Source: Pseudobutyrivibrio ruminis AD2017
GTDB taxonomy: Bacteria; Bacillota; Clostridia; Lachnospirales; Lachnospiraceae
Direction: 5' to 3'
Assembly (NCBI RefSeq): GCF_000424305.1
Contig: NZ_AUJQ01000003.1
Span: 310,001-374,000 of the forward strand
DNA: 64,000 bases
Numbering within the stretch: position 1 is the first letter of the stretch; the number at the start of each line of letters is the position of its first letter. Of this stretch, positions 25,895-34,814 are shown in pieces. The position numbers were made by a program, and so were the translations under genes. Under the pieces are notes generated by a model. It was not told the origin of the DNA, ran no database searches, and saw only the letters and a program-made list of their open reading frames with translations.

Positions 25895-26608
25895 ATGTTT
25901 CCAAGAAAAGAAATTAAGTCAAACGCAAGAGCAGCACTTAAGGCTAATTATTGGCCAGTAGTAGGTATCCTGTTTTTAGGATCAATTCTCAGTGGATTGA
26001 TCGTTTGTGTTGCACAGGTACCTAATACAGTAGCAACTGTTCAGGCAACACTAGCAGGAGTAGATTATGTGCCAACAACATCTGCATTCACTTCATTGTT
26101 ATCAATTGTTGGTGGATTATTATCAATCCTATTTGAAGTAGGTATTGCATGGTTTGCTTACAGAGTATACAGCGGTGAGGCTCCTGATGTAGCAGACTTA
26201 TTTGTTGCATTCCGTGATGGAAGATTCGGTAGAGTATTAGGCGGTATGATTTTAGTAGGAATTTATACATTCCTTTGGTCTTTACTTTTCATCATTCCTG
26301 GTATTGTTAAGGCATATCAGTATTCAATGATGCCATATCTTCTTGTTGATAGACCAGACCTTACAATCAAGGAGTGCTTCGCAATGTCTAAAAAGATGAC
26401 ATCAGGCTTCAAGTGGAGCTTATTCGTACTTGAGTTAAGCTTCATCGGATGGGCAATTCTTGCTGTATTTACACTTGGTATTTTAGATCTTTTCTTCGTT
26501 ACACCATACTTAACACTTGCACTTGCTGGTGCTTATGATTATTTAAAGAGAACAAGAATGGATGACGGTGTTTCTGCAACAGAGCAGGCAGTTGAAGGAG
26601 AATTTTAG
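25895..26608 (+). CDS. DUF975 family integral membrane protein
   Basis: 237 residues with a basic N-terminus (RKEIKSNARAALKANYWPVVGILFLGS) and five or six membrane helices; the central ending MMPYLLVDRPDLTIKECFAMSKKMTSG is the DUF975 signature. Function unknown. Good AAAGGAGAA site. It lies between polA and coaE on the same strand with short gaps. Confidence 0.88.
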   Translation: MFPRKEIKSNARAALKANYWPVVGILFLGSILSGLIVCVAQVPNTVATVQATLAGVDYVPTTSAFTSLLSIVGGLLSILFEVGIAWFAYRVYSGEAPDVADLFVAFRDGRFGRVLGGMILVGIYTFLWSLLFIIPGIVKAYQYSMMPYLLVDRPDLTIKECFAMSKKMTSGFKWSLFVLELSFIGWAILAVFTLGILDLFFVTPYLTLALAGAYDYLKRTRMDDGVSATEQAVEGEF

Positions 26609-26616
26609 AGTAATAA

Positions 26617-27207
26617 ATGAAATTTATAGGAATTACAGGGGGCATCGGCGCTGGCAAAAGCACGGTGCTCTCTTTACTAAAGGAAAATTTTAATTGTAAG
26701 GTTTTGCTGGCAGATGAAGTGGCAGCAAATTTAATGAGGGCAGGAAAGGAATGCTTTGAGGCAGTGGTGGCCCTGCCATGGCCTGAAAGTATTGTGGGAC
26801 CCGATGGTCAAATTAATCGCCCATTGATGGCAAAGCTCATGTTTGCCGATGATGAGCTTAGAGTCAGTGTGAATAATATCGTTCATCCTGCAGTTGAAAA
26901 GGAAGTACTAAATCAAGTAGAGGAAGAACGAAAAAAGCACAATATAGAGTATTTTTTCTTTGAAGCTGCATTGCTCATAGAATGTGGATATGGTAAACTT
27001 GTTGATGAGATGTGGTATATATATGCCGATGAAAATGTAAGGACAAAGCGCCTTATGGAATCACGCGGTTATGGGGTAGAAAGAATAAAAAATACTATCA
27101 TGTCTCAGCGCAGTGATGCCTCTTTTAGAGAGCATGCTGACAGGGTTATTGATAATAGTGGTGATAAGGAGCAGACACTGCTTCAGCTTCGCCATATATT
27201 AGGATAG
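26617..27207 (+). CDS. coaE: Dephospho-CoA kinase
   Basis: 196-residue P-loop kinase that phosphorylates dephospho-CoA in the last step of CoA synthesis. P-loop GGIGAGKST (residues 8-16), LLADEVA (CoA-side motif), the HPAVEKE helix and the RxxxR lid (RLMESRGYGVERIKN, SQRSDA) are all present. Length normal. Only 8 bp after the DUF975 gene, with a weak ribosome site, so translational coupling is likely. polA-coaE linkage is seen in many Firmicutes. Confidence 0.95.
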   Translation: MKFIGITGGIGAGKSTVLSLLKENFNCKVLLADEVAANLMRAGKECFEAVVALPWPESIVGPDGQINRPLMAKLMFADDELRVSVNNIVHPAVEKEVLNQVEEERKKHNIEYFFFEAALLIECGYGKLVDEMWYIYADENVRTKRLMESRGYGVERIKNTIMSQRSDASFREHADRVIDNSGDKEQTLLQLRHILG

Positions 27208-27229
27208 AAAATTCCGAGGAGAGTAGTTT

Positions 27230-29302
27230 ATGGAGACGAAGGATATTGTATTTGGGCTTGATATTGGTACTAGAAATGTTATTGGAACAGTAGGTTATCT
27301 TGAAGGGGACGAATTTCACGTTATCGCGCAGGATTTAAAGGAGCATGATACTCGCGCTATGCTTGATGGTCAGATTCATGATATCGGCCGTGTTGGTGCT
27401 ACCTGCGATGATGTTAAAAAGGAGCTTGAGGCCAAAACAGGTCTTAATCTTACAGAAGTATGTATAGCTGCCGCTGGTCGTGTACTTCGCACAGTCACCA
27501 CTCATGTGGAGATGGACTTCCCAGAGGAAACAGTTGTTACTGGGGAAGATTTGCATACACTTGACATGATGGGTATTGAGCAGGCAGGCAAGGAGCTTAA
27601 AGGCGACGAAGATAAAAAATACAAATTCTTCTGCGTTGGCTATTCTACTGTTAGGTATTATTTAAATGGCGATGTTTTTACATCTCTTGAGGATCACAAG
27701 GCTGATATGATAGGAGAGGACATCATCGTAACATTCCTTCCAGAGGATGTTGTTGATGGACTTTATTCGGCAGTTGGAAAGGCCGACCTTTCCGTTGCTA
27801 ATCTTACATTGGAGCCTATCGCAGCTATCAATGTAGCAATCCCTCAGAATTTCAGAATGCTTAATATAGCACTTATAGATGTAGGCGCAGGTACATCCGA
27901 TATCTGTGTCACAAAGGACGGAAGCATCATCGCTTACGGCATGATACCTATGGCAGGTGATGAGCTTACAGAAGTATTAGTACACGAATTTTTAGTTGAT
28001 TTCGCCACAGCAGAAACCATCAAACGTGCTTCCACAGAAGGTGGCGATATTACTTACGAAGATATTATGGGAATCAGCCATACCATCAAATCTGAGGATG
28101 TATGGAAACTGACAGACCCAGTTATGGAAAAGATTGCCAAGGAAGTTTCGACAAAGATTCAGGAGCTTAACGGTGGCAAATCAGTATCTGCAGCATTTGT
28201 TGTAGGTGGAGGCGGCAAAATCCATAGCTTTACAGAAGCACTTGCCAAGGATTTAAAGATAGTGCCAGAGCGTGTAGCCCTTCGTGGAGAAGAGGTTATG
28301 AAGAACATCATCTTCGAGGAAGAGGATGTTAAAAAGGATTCACTTCTTGTTACACCTATTGGTATCTGCCTCAATTATTATGAGACAAAGAACAACTTCA
28401 TCATGATTCACTTCAACGGTGAAATGATGAAATTATACGATAATGGACAGCTTACTATTGTGGATGCAGCTATGCAGGCCGGCTTTTCTGCTGACCAGCT
28501 CTTCCCAAGACGTGGCCGTGAAATCAACTTCACAGTCAATGGCGTATCCCGCATGATTCGCGGTAAAGAAGGTGAATCAGCTGTTGTTACAATGAACGGC
28601 AGGTCTGTTGGTATCAACACACCTTTGGAATTCAACGCAGATGTTACAGTAGTGCCATCTACAGTTGGTGAAGGCGGAACTGGTACAATCGCTGATTTAT
28701 CAGAATTCACAACAGATTATCTGTACTTCACTGTATGTGGTCACAGAGTAAAATGTCCTAAGTTTGTAGAGGTTAACGGTTCCATGGAACCACCTACCTA
28801 CGTTATTAAGGAAGGGGATGTTATTGAAACACGCCCATTCTATACAGTAGGTCAGCTGGCAGAATTCATGGATGTTACCATAGATGACAGATACGAGATT
28901 CTTGTAAACAATCGTCCATCAGGCTACGATTCATTAGTTTATGAGAACTTCGTTATTGATTGGACAACCACTTCCAAGGTTGCTTATGAAGGAGATTATA
29001 TTGTAGAGGATGGCGAGGGATTGCCAGAGGACTACGAGGCTCCTGAAATAGATGATGCACCTGTTAAGGATGCAAGAACTAAGATTAAGATTGAGACAGT
29101 GGATTTGCCAGTTAAAATCAACGGCAAGAACATGGTACTGTCTGGCAAGAAGGACTACATCTTTGTAGACATCTACAATCTTATCGACTTCGATCCTAAC
29201 GCAGGAAACGGCCGACCACTTATCATCAGAATCAACGGTGAGAAATGTGGTTATTCTGATGAACTGCATGCTAATGATGAGGTGGAGTGTTTCTGGAGCT
29301 AA
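27230..29302 (+). CDS. FtsA-like actin-fold protein with long C-terminal extension
   Basis: 690 residues. The first 380 or so are an actin-type ATPase of the FtsA/PilM group: FGLDIGTRNVIG (phosphate 1), IDVGAGTSDICV (phosphate 2) and FVVGGGGKI (adenosine motif). The family insertion domain lies between. The remaining 300 residues are not part of normal FtsA (about 400-420 residues) and look like repeated small beta domains (HFNGEMMKLYDNGQLTIVDAA, INGEKCGYSDELHANDEVEC). No membrane anchor helix is obvious. It may act in envelope or division assembly in Clostridia; the exact role is not known to me. Confidence 0.8.
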   Translation: METKDIVFGLDIGTRNVIGTVGYLEGDEFHVIAQDLKEHDTRAMLDGQIHDIGRVGATCDDVKKELEAKTGLNLTEVCIAAAGRVLRTVTTHVEMDFPEETVVTGEDLHTLDMMGIEQAGKELKGDEDKKYKFFCVGYSTVRYYLNGDVFTSLEDHKADMIGEDIIVTFLPEDVVDGLYSAVGKADLSVANLTLEPIAAINVAIPQNFRMLNIALIDVGAGTSDICVTKDGSIIAYGMIPMAGDELTEVLVHEFLVDFATAETIKRASTEGGDITYEDIMGISHTIKSEDVWKLTDPVMEKIAKEVSTKIQELNGGKSVSAAFVVGGGGKIHSFTEALAKDLKIVPERVALRGEEVMKNIIFEEEDVKKDSLLVTPIGICLNYYETKNNFIMIHFNGEMMKLYDNGQLTIVDAAMQAGFSADQLFPRRGREINFTVNGVSRMIRGKEGESAVVTMNGRSVGINTPLEFNADVTVVPSTVGEGGTGTIADLSEFTTDYLYFTVCGHRVKCPKFVEVNGSMEPPTYVIKEGDVIETRPFYTVGQLAEFMDVTIDDRYEILVNNRPSGYDSLVYENFVIDWTTTSKVAYEGDYIVEDGEGLPEDYEAPEIDDAPVKDARTKIKIETVDLPVKINGKNMVLSGKKDYIFVDIYNLIDFDPNAGNGRPLIIRINGEKCGYSDELHANDEVECFWS

Positions 29303-29314
29303 AAATAGGAGGGG

Positions 29315-29390
29315 CCCAGCTTGCTGGGAAGAACCTGTTTTTTACGGCAGGTCCATTGCCGTAGGCAATTTGCATGGACCTTGCCTTCCC
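29315..29390 (+). repeat. Nested hairpin element between the ftsA-like gene and walJ-like gene
   Basis: CCCAGC-TT-GCTGGG (29315-29328) is followed by GGGAAG (29326-29331) pairing with CTTCCC (29385-29390), enclosing GGTCCAT (29350-29356) with ATGGACC (29374-29380) and TTGCC-GTA-GGCAA inside that. Strongly folded, GC-rich, no clean T tract. Confidence 0.6.
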
Positions 29391-29437
29391 GTTAAAAGGG
29401 AGTAGATAGAATTATTTATAGAAAGATTATAGTTATA

Positions 29438-30238
29438 ATGGATTTTTTTAGTATTGCAAGCGGTAGTAGCGGAAATTGTATTTGTGTAGGTGACGACCAT
29501 ACACACGTTATGATTGACGCGGGAATATCTGGAAAGCGCATTGAAGCTGGTATGAACAAATACGATTACACAACAGCTGATATGAACGGACTTTTAATAA
29601 CACATGAGCATTCAGACCATGTGTCAGGTGTAGGCGTTATTTCTCGCAAATATCATATTCCAATCTACGCTACTGCTGGCACTATTTCTGCTATACGTTC
29701 AATGAAAAGTTTAGGGGCTATCGATGATAGCCTCTTTCATGTGATTAAACCTGATGAGGATTTCACTCTAGGTTCTCTTAAAATTCACCCATTCCATATC
29801 AGCCACGACGCGGCTGACCCAGTTGCATATCGTATAGAAAATGATAAATCAAAGGTTGCAGTCTGCACTGACTTAGGGTATTATGACAACAATATAATTG
29901 ACAACCTTACAGGGCTTGATGCAATGTTGCTTGAAGCAAACCATGATATTCACATGCTAGAGGTGGGAGCATATCCTTATCCACTTAAGCAAAGAATATT
30001 AGGAAAATACGGACATTTATCAAATGAAGCCAGTGGTAAGCTGCTTAGTCAGGTACTTCATGATAATGTGAAGCATGTCTTTTTGGGACATCTTAGCCAT
30101 GAGAACAATTACCCTGATTTGGCTTACGAAACAGTCCGTCTGGAGGTAACAATGGACGAACGCACCCCATACACCGGCGCCGACTTCAACATCACCGTAG
30201 CTTCACGTAGCGAGGTATCCGAACGAGTGGTTATGTAA
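29438..30238 (+). CDS. Metallo-beta-lactamase fold hydrolase of the WalJ/YycJ type
   Basis: 266 residues. The N-terminus MDFFSIASGSSGNCI and the metal motif THEHSDHVSG (near 55-64) with later HISHDA and HLSHENN are characteristic of WalJ/YycJ proteins, which are predicted nucleases linked to cell wall or DNA repair phenotypes in Firmicutes. Cytoplasmic. Only GAAAG precedes the ATG, a weak site, but the start agrees with the conserved opening. Structured elements flank it on both sides. Confidence 0.88.
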   Translation: MDFFSIASGSSGNCICVGDDHTHVMIDAGISGKRIEAGMNKYDYTTADMNGLLITHEHSDHVSGVGVISRKYHIPIYATAGTISAIRSMKSLGAIDDSLFHVIKPDEDFTLGSLKIHPFHISHDAADPVAYRIENDKSKVAVCTDLGYYDNNIIDNLTGLDAMLLEANHDIHMLEVGAYPYPLKQRILGKYGHLSNEASGKLLSQVLHDNVKHVFLGHLSHENNYPDLAYETVRLEVTMDERTPYTGADFNITVASRSEVSERVVM

Positions 30239-30255
30239 GGTTTGTCAATGAGCAT

Positions 30256-30391
30256 GTTAATAGGCTACACAACCTAGGCAAGCGCGAGAAGGAGGGCCCC
30301 ATGTAGTTAAGGAGGGACCCTTTAGGGAGGTTCCCTTGACTGCAATGGGAGGTGGCCTTCGGGAGCATGAAAAACTAAGCTGCCTATTAAC
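30256..30391 (+). repeat. 136-bp structured element bounded by an inverted repeat
   Basis: GTTAATAGGC (30256-30265) and GCCTATTAAC (30382-30391) are perfect complements. Inside, GTAGTTAAGG (30303-30312) pairs with CCTTGACTGC (30334-30343) using two G-U pairs, and GGGACC (30314-30319 region) faces GGTTCCC (30329-30335). The interior is GC-rich. It sits 37 nt before the ACT-UPF0210 pair. It may be a structured leader RNA or a miniature insertion; no direct repeat was identified at its ends. Confidence 0.6.
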
Positions 30392-30427
30392 AGGCGGACT
30401 AGACTTGTATTAAAGGAAGGAGAATCA

Positions 30428-30703
30428 ATGGAGAATAAGGTTATTATTACAGTTGTAGGTAAAGATACAGTGGGAATTATCGCCCGTATCTGTACATATT
30501 TGGCAGACAATGGGGTTAATGTATTAGACATTACTCAAACTATTGTAAAGGGCTTCTTTAACATGATGATGATTGTGGACATTAACGCAGCCACAACAAG
30601 CTTCGGTGATCTTCAAAGCGAATTGGAAAAGCTCGGGGACGAAATTGGCGTTCAGGTAAAGGCACAGAAGGAAGAGATTTTCGAAAAGATGCACCGCTTA
30701 TAG
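30428..30703 (+). CDS. ACT domain protein (UPF0237)
   Basis: 91 residues forming one ACT domain: [31 protein letters not shown] is the beta-alpha-beta ligand-binding half. The conserved family UPF0237 is almost always next to UPF0210, as here (10-bp gap). ACT domains bind amino acids; the ligand is unknown. GGAAGGAG precedes the ATG. Confidence 0.92.
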   Translation: MENKVIITVVGKDTVGIIARICTYLADNGVNVLDITQTIVKGFFNMMMIVDINAATTSFGDLQSELEKLGDEIGVQVKAQKEEIFEKMHRL

Positions 30704-30713
30704 GAGAATAATC

Positions 30714-32078
30714 ATGGTAAATATAAAAGAAGTCATCGAGACAAATAAGATGGTGGAGGAGCAGACTCTTGATGTCCGCACAATCACCATTGGTATCAGC
30801 TTATTAGAATGCATTGATGCAGATTTAAAGCTATTAAATGAAAAGATTTATAACCGTATCACTACAGTTGCCAAGGACCTTGATAAGGTAGCCAAGGAAA
30901 TTGAAAGAGACTACGGTATTCCTATTGTAAATAGACGTATCTCAGTAACTCCTATAGCTCTTATAGGTGGCGCAGCTTGCAAGACTCCAGAGGATTTTGT
31001 TAGCATTGCTCACACACTTGATAAGGCAGCAGAAGCAGTAGGAGCTAATCTTATTGGTGGCTATTCAGCACTAGTTTCAAAGGGTATGACAACTGCAGAT
31101 GAAATGCTTATTCGCTCTATCCCACAGGCTTTATGTGAGACAGAAAGAGTATGTAGCTCTGTTAACCTTGCTTCAACAAAGACAGGTATCAACATGGATG
31201 CTGTTCGTTTGATGGGAGATATTCTTCTTCAGGTTGCAGACCGTTCAAAGGACAGAGATTCAGTAGATTGTATGAAGCTTGTAGTATTCTGCAACGCTCC
31301 AGATGACAATCCATTCATGGCAGGTGCTTTCCACGGTGTGACAGAAGCAGATGCAATCATCAACGTTGGTGTTTCTGGTCCTGGTGTTGTTAAAAAAGCT
31401 CTTGAAGCAGTTAGAGGTGAAAGCTTCGAGGTTCTTTGCGAGACTATTAAGAAAACAGCGTTCAAGGTTACTCGTGTGGGACAGCTTGTAGCACAGGAGG
31501 CTTCAAAGCGTCTTAACATTCCTTTCGGTATCATAGATTTATCTTTGGCACCAACTCCAGCAGTTGGAGATTCAGTTGCAGATATCTTATGCGAAATCGG
31601 ACTTGAATATGCAGGTGCTCCAGGTACAACAGCAGCTCTTGCAATGCTTAACGATCAGGTTAAGAAGGGCGGCGTTATGGCTAGCTCTTACGTAGGTGGA
31701 CTTTCAGGTGCATTCATTCCTGTATCAGAGGATCAGGGGATGATTAATTCTGTTGAGGCTGGTGCAATCACTCTTGAAAAGCTTGAGGCTATGACTTGCG
31801 TATGCTCAGTAGGTCTTGATATGATTGCCATCCCTGGTGACACTCCAGCTACTACAATCTCAGGTATGATTGCAGACGAGATGGCACTTGGTATGGTTAA
31901 CCAGAAGACAACAGCTGCACGTCTTATCCCAGTTATCGGTAAGGGCGTTGGTGATACAGTAGAATTTGGTGGATTATTCGGTTATGCACCTATCATGCCT
32001 GTTAATCAGTTCTCTTGCGCAGACTTTATCAACAGAGAAGGACGTATTCCAGCACCTATCCATTCATTCAAGAATTAA
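30714..32078 (+). CDS. UPF0210 / PFL family protein
   Basis: 454 residues matching the conserved UPF0210 family, annotated PFL family because of distant similarity to pyruvate formate-lyase folds. Signatures visible: [29 protein letters not shown], and [25 protein letters not shown]-like segment near 320-345 (read here as [11 protein letters not shown]). Function unproven. It is translated from GGAG just after the ACT gene, and the two probably form a complex. A terminator follows. Confidence 0.92.
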   Translation: MVNIKEVIETNKMVEEQTLDVRTITIGISLLECIDADLKLLNEKIYNRITTVAKDLDKVAKEIERDYGIPIVNRRISVTPIALIGGAACKTPEDFVSIAHTLDKAAEAVGANLIGGYSALVSKGMTTADEMLIRSIPQALCETERVCSSVNLASTKTGINMDAVRLMGDILLQVADRSKDRDSVDCMKLVVFCNAPDDNPFMAGAFHGVTEADAIINVGVSGPGVVKKALEAVRGESFEVLCETIKKTAFKVTRVGQLVAQEASKRLNIPFGIIDLSLAPTPAVGDSVADILCEIGLEYAGAPGTTAALAMLNDQVKKGGVMASSYVGGLSGAFIPVSEDQGMINSVEAGAITLEKLEAMTCVCSVGLDMIAIPGDTPATTISGMIADEMALGMVNQKTTAARLIPVIGKGVGDTVEFGGLFGYAPIMPVNQFSCADFINREGRIPAPIHSFKN

Positions 32079-32123
32079 AAGTTTAGTTCTTAGAAATTTA
32101 ATATTTAGTTTATTGTATTTGGT

Positions 32124-32166
32124 AAAAGTAATAGTTACTATTTTATTAGTGACTATTACTTTTTTA
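32124..32166 (+). terminator. Intrinsic terminator after the UPF0210 gene
   Basis: AAAAGTAATAGT (32124-32135) pairs perfectly with ACTATTACTTTT (32152-32163), followed by further T residues. Confidence 0.88.
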
Positions 32167-32181
32167 ATTTTAAGGTGAAAA

Positions 32182-33807
32182 ATGGATAATACATTGGACT
32201 ACCTCAAGTGGTATAAGGATGTTTCATTTGAGGAGAAGGAATTAACAGAGATTGATAATTTTATATTGTGCAGACTGGTTTATCTGTTGATGCCAGATAT
32301 GGTAATCCGTGAACCCAGAAAGTTTAGGGATGTTATTGATGAGGTAAAGAAAACAACAGGTATTCATGGCACATTTTACGGCAGGGATTTTGTGGTGGAT
32401 ATGGCAGCCGATTCAAAAAGATTTGGTGACATCTATCTAAGCTGTCATGCAGATATTTTGGACGAATCCTTAAGCGCCCAGTTTGCAGCCATGACCTTTG
32501 ATTTAACGGAAGATTTAAGGTTTGTAGCGTATCGTGGCACCGATGACACCATGGCAGGCTGGAAGGAAGATTTTATGATAAGCTTCACAGAAACGGAAGC
32601 TCAAAAGAAGGCTCTTGCCTATCTTCGTGACAGTATGGATGGCAAACATCAGATAATTGTGGCAGGCCACAGCAAGGGAGCAAATCTGGCTCTTTATGCA
32701 TCTACCCACATAGAAGATGAATATCAGCCTTGGATAAAATACGTATATATGAACGATGGTCCTGGACTTTGCCCAGAGGTGTGCGATAAGGCCTGTGTTC
32801 AGAAAATAGCGGACAAATCACTTCGCTTCATCCCAGAGTATTCAATATTTGGAAAGCTTTTTGAGGAAAAGGATATTCCTGTTAAGATTTTAAAAAGCAC
32901 CGAGGAAGGTGTTATGCAGCATGATTGCCTTACATGGGCGGTGGACCATGGAAAACCGGTGGTTTCGGAAACCAATCATCCAGGCAGCGTGTTTATCAAT
33001 CAGGTGTTAGATCAGTGGATTGAAAGCGTTAACGATGAAAAGCGTACCACCTTCGTAAACAATCTTTTTAATTCTATCGATAAGGCTGGAATTAAAACAA
33101 CAACTCAGGTAGTACAAAAGGGCCCATTTGCTGTAGAAAAGATTTTGATTGAGCTACTATCATTGGATAAGAGCACTGTTAAAACCTTTATGAAGCTGCC
33201 GATTACAGCAGCCCTTGATAAAGCACCAGACGGCAAGAAGGCCAAAAAGGTAAAGGAAGGCATAAAGGCAAAGGAATGGATTCCTTATGCCATAATGATA
33301 CTAACAAGCATTCTGTTGTTTATTGTTCCGGAATATATCATGCAGGCAGCTATCAGTCTGATTCTTTTTGCAGTAATCGTTTTTGAAATAGGCGTAACCA
33401 TCAGACATTTGATAAAGGCTAAATGGAATCTGCAGGAGGAATCTGCCAGAGTCTATATCTGCATTGTTATGATAGGAATATACGCCATGCTTTTAGTAAA
33501 GGAGGACGCCCTGTTTTTGATAGGAAGCGTGGTAATTGGAGTATCATTTTTGGCCTGGGCCTATCGTAATGCCATTGCATTCAGGAATCTTTGCGCAGAC
33601 ACTGACAAAAAAGAACGAAGACCTGAAAAGGTTAAGCTTGTGATAGAAATTGTATTTTTGATAATTTTAGCAGGGTTCATTCTGATAGCTCCTAAGGATA
33701 CATTAGCATGGTACATGGTGTTCTTGGGAATAGTCCTGTTTGTTGATGGAATTGTAAACATTGGAATGATTATAAACAGATACCTGAACTCGAAGCGTAC
33801 TATTTAA
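32182..33807 (+). CDS. Mbeg1-like (DUF2974) alpha/beta-hydrolase fused to a membrane domain
   Basis: 541 residues. Residues 1-310 form a Mbeg1-like lipase-fold domain; FVAYRGTDDT near 114 and the nucleophile elbow VAGHSKGAN near 159 (GHSKG, serine nucleophile) are visible. Residues 360-541 hold about six membrane helices in three pairs, separated by short charged loops, somewhat like DUF308/HdeD proteins. The substrate is unknown; lipase activity has not been shown for most members. The starting ATG follows a modest AAGGTGA site. Confidence 0.82.
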   Translation: MDNTLDYLKWYKDVSFEEKELTEIDNFILCRLVYLLMPDMVIREPRKFRDVIDEVKKTTGIHGTFYGRDFVVDMAADSKRFGDIYLSCHADILDESLSAQFAAMTFDLTEDLRFVAYRGTDDTMAGWKEDFMISFTETEAQKKALAYLRDSMDGKHQIIVAGHSKGANLALYASTHIEDEYQPWIKYVYMNDGPGLCPEVCDKACVQKIADKSLRFIPEYSIFGKLFEEKDIPVKILKSTEEGVMQHDCLTWAVDHGKPVVSETNHPGSVFINQVLDQWIESVNDEKRTTFVNNLFNSIDKAGIKTTTQVVQKGPFAVEKILIELLSLDKSTVKTFMKLPITAALDKAPDGKKAKKVKEGIKAKEWIPYAIMILTSILLFIVPEYIMQAAISLILFAVIVFEIGVTIRHLIKAKWNLQEESARVYICIVMIGIYAMLLVKEDALFLIGSVVIGVSFLAWAYRNAIAFRNLCADTDKKERRPEKVKLVIEIVFLIILAGFILIAPKDTLAWYMVFLGIVLFVDGIVNIGMIINRYLNSKRTI

Positions 33808-33860
33808 TTTTACAAAATCGAATATTGGTGATAGAATATAAATGTAAGTTAATAGATTAC

Positions 33861-33891
33861 TTGACTTGGAGTTAACTCCAGGTGATACAAT
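33861..33891 (+). promoter_or_regulatory. MerR-type promoter with 19-bp spacer before the DUF3737 gene
   Basis: TTGACT (33861-33866), exactly 19 bp, TACAAT (33886-33891). The spacer starts with a perfect dyad, TGGAGTTAACTCCA (33867-33880). An over-long 19-bp spacer centred on such a dyad is the hallmark of MerR-family activation. No MerR gene lies in the window. Confidence 0.88.
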
Positions 33892-33929
33892 CTTTCTTGT
33901 ATTAATGAAAGATAGTTCGGAGGTATAGA

Positions 33930-34814
33930 ATGAAAGAATATAGACAGCAGTTTTTTAAAGGGGAGAGAGCACTTTTCGCAGAGGATGGTGCAAAGATCTA
34001 TGATTCTGTTTTTGATGATGGAGAATCTCCTTTAAAGGAAAGCAAGAATATAGAGGTTTACAATTCACAGTTTAAATGGAAATATCCAATGTGGTATTCA
34101 AATAATATCAACGTAACAAACTGCAACTGGTTTGAGATGGCCCGTTCTGGAGTTTGGTACACAAATAACATCACTGTGAAGGATTCGCTTATTACAGCAC
34201 CTAAGAATTTCCGCAGATGTGATGGGGTAACACTTGATAATGTTGATTTAACAAACGCTGAGGAAACCTTCTGGATGTGTAAAAACATCAAGCTTAACAA
34301 TGTAACTGCAAAGGGACATTATTTTGCTATGAATTCACAGGGAATCGAAATCGATAACCTAAGATTAGATGGAAACTATTCATTTGATGGAGCAAGCAAC
34401 GTTACTATTCGTAATTCAGTGCTTTTATCAAAGGATGCTTTCTGGAATACAGAAAACGTAACAGTTTACGATTCTTACATTTGCGGCGAATATCTTGGCT
34501 GGAATGCGAAGAATCTTACATTTGTAAATTGTATTATCGAAAGTCTTCAGGGACTTTGCTACATCGACAATCTTACAATGAAAAACTGCAAGCTTATTAA
34601 TACTACACTTGCATTTGAGTATGCTAAGAATATCGATGCTGAAATTACAAACAAGATCGACAGCGTATTTAATCCTGAAAGCGGAACAATCCAAGCTGAG
34701 GAAATCGAGGAGCTGATTGTGGAAAAGGATATGGTAGACCCATCTAAGACAAAGATTGTTTGTAATGCAGTTGGCAAGACAGAAGAAATCGTAGAATGGA
34801 GAAGAGACCGTTAA
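33930..34814 (+). CDS. DUF3737 family parallel beta-helix protein
   Basis: 294 residues with a repeating pattern (N-IKLNNVTAKG, N-VTIRNSVLL, N-LTMKNCKLI) of about 20-22 residues, which folds as a right-handed beta-helix. It begins MKEYRQQFFKGERALF, the DUF3737 opening. No signal peptide, so cytoplasmic. The function is unknown; in other genomes it is commonly induced by MerR regulators, which fits the promoter here. Its stop overlaps the next start by one base (TAATG). Confidence 0.92.
   Translation: MKEYRQQFFKGERALFAEDGAKIYDSVFDDGESPLKESKNIEVYNSQFKWKYPMWYSNNINVTNCNWFEMARSGVWYTNNITVKDSLITAPKNFRRCDGVTLDNVDLTNAEETFWMCKNIKLNNVTAKGHYFAMNSQGIEIDNLRLDGNYSFDGASNVTIRNSVLLSKDAFWNTENVTVYDSYICGEYLGWNAKNLTFVNCIIESLQGLCYIDNLTMKNCKLINTTLAFEYAKNIDAEITNKIDSVFNPESGTIQAEEIEELIVEKDMVDPSKTKIVCNAVGKTEEIVEWRRDR

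Noticed and set aside
30256-30391. Insertion sequence with terminal inverted repeats
   Set aside because: No transposase and no flanking direct repeat was identified. A non-autonomous element remains possible, so it is listed only as a structured repeat.
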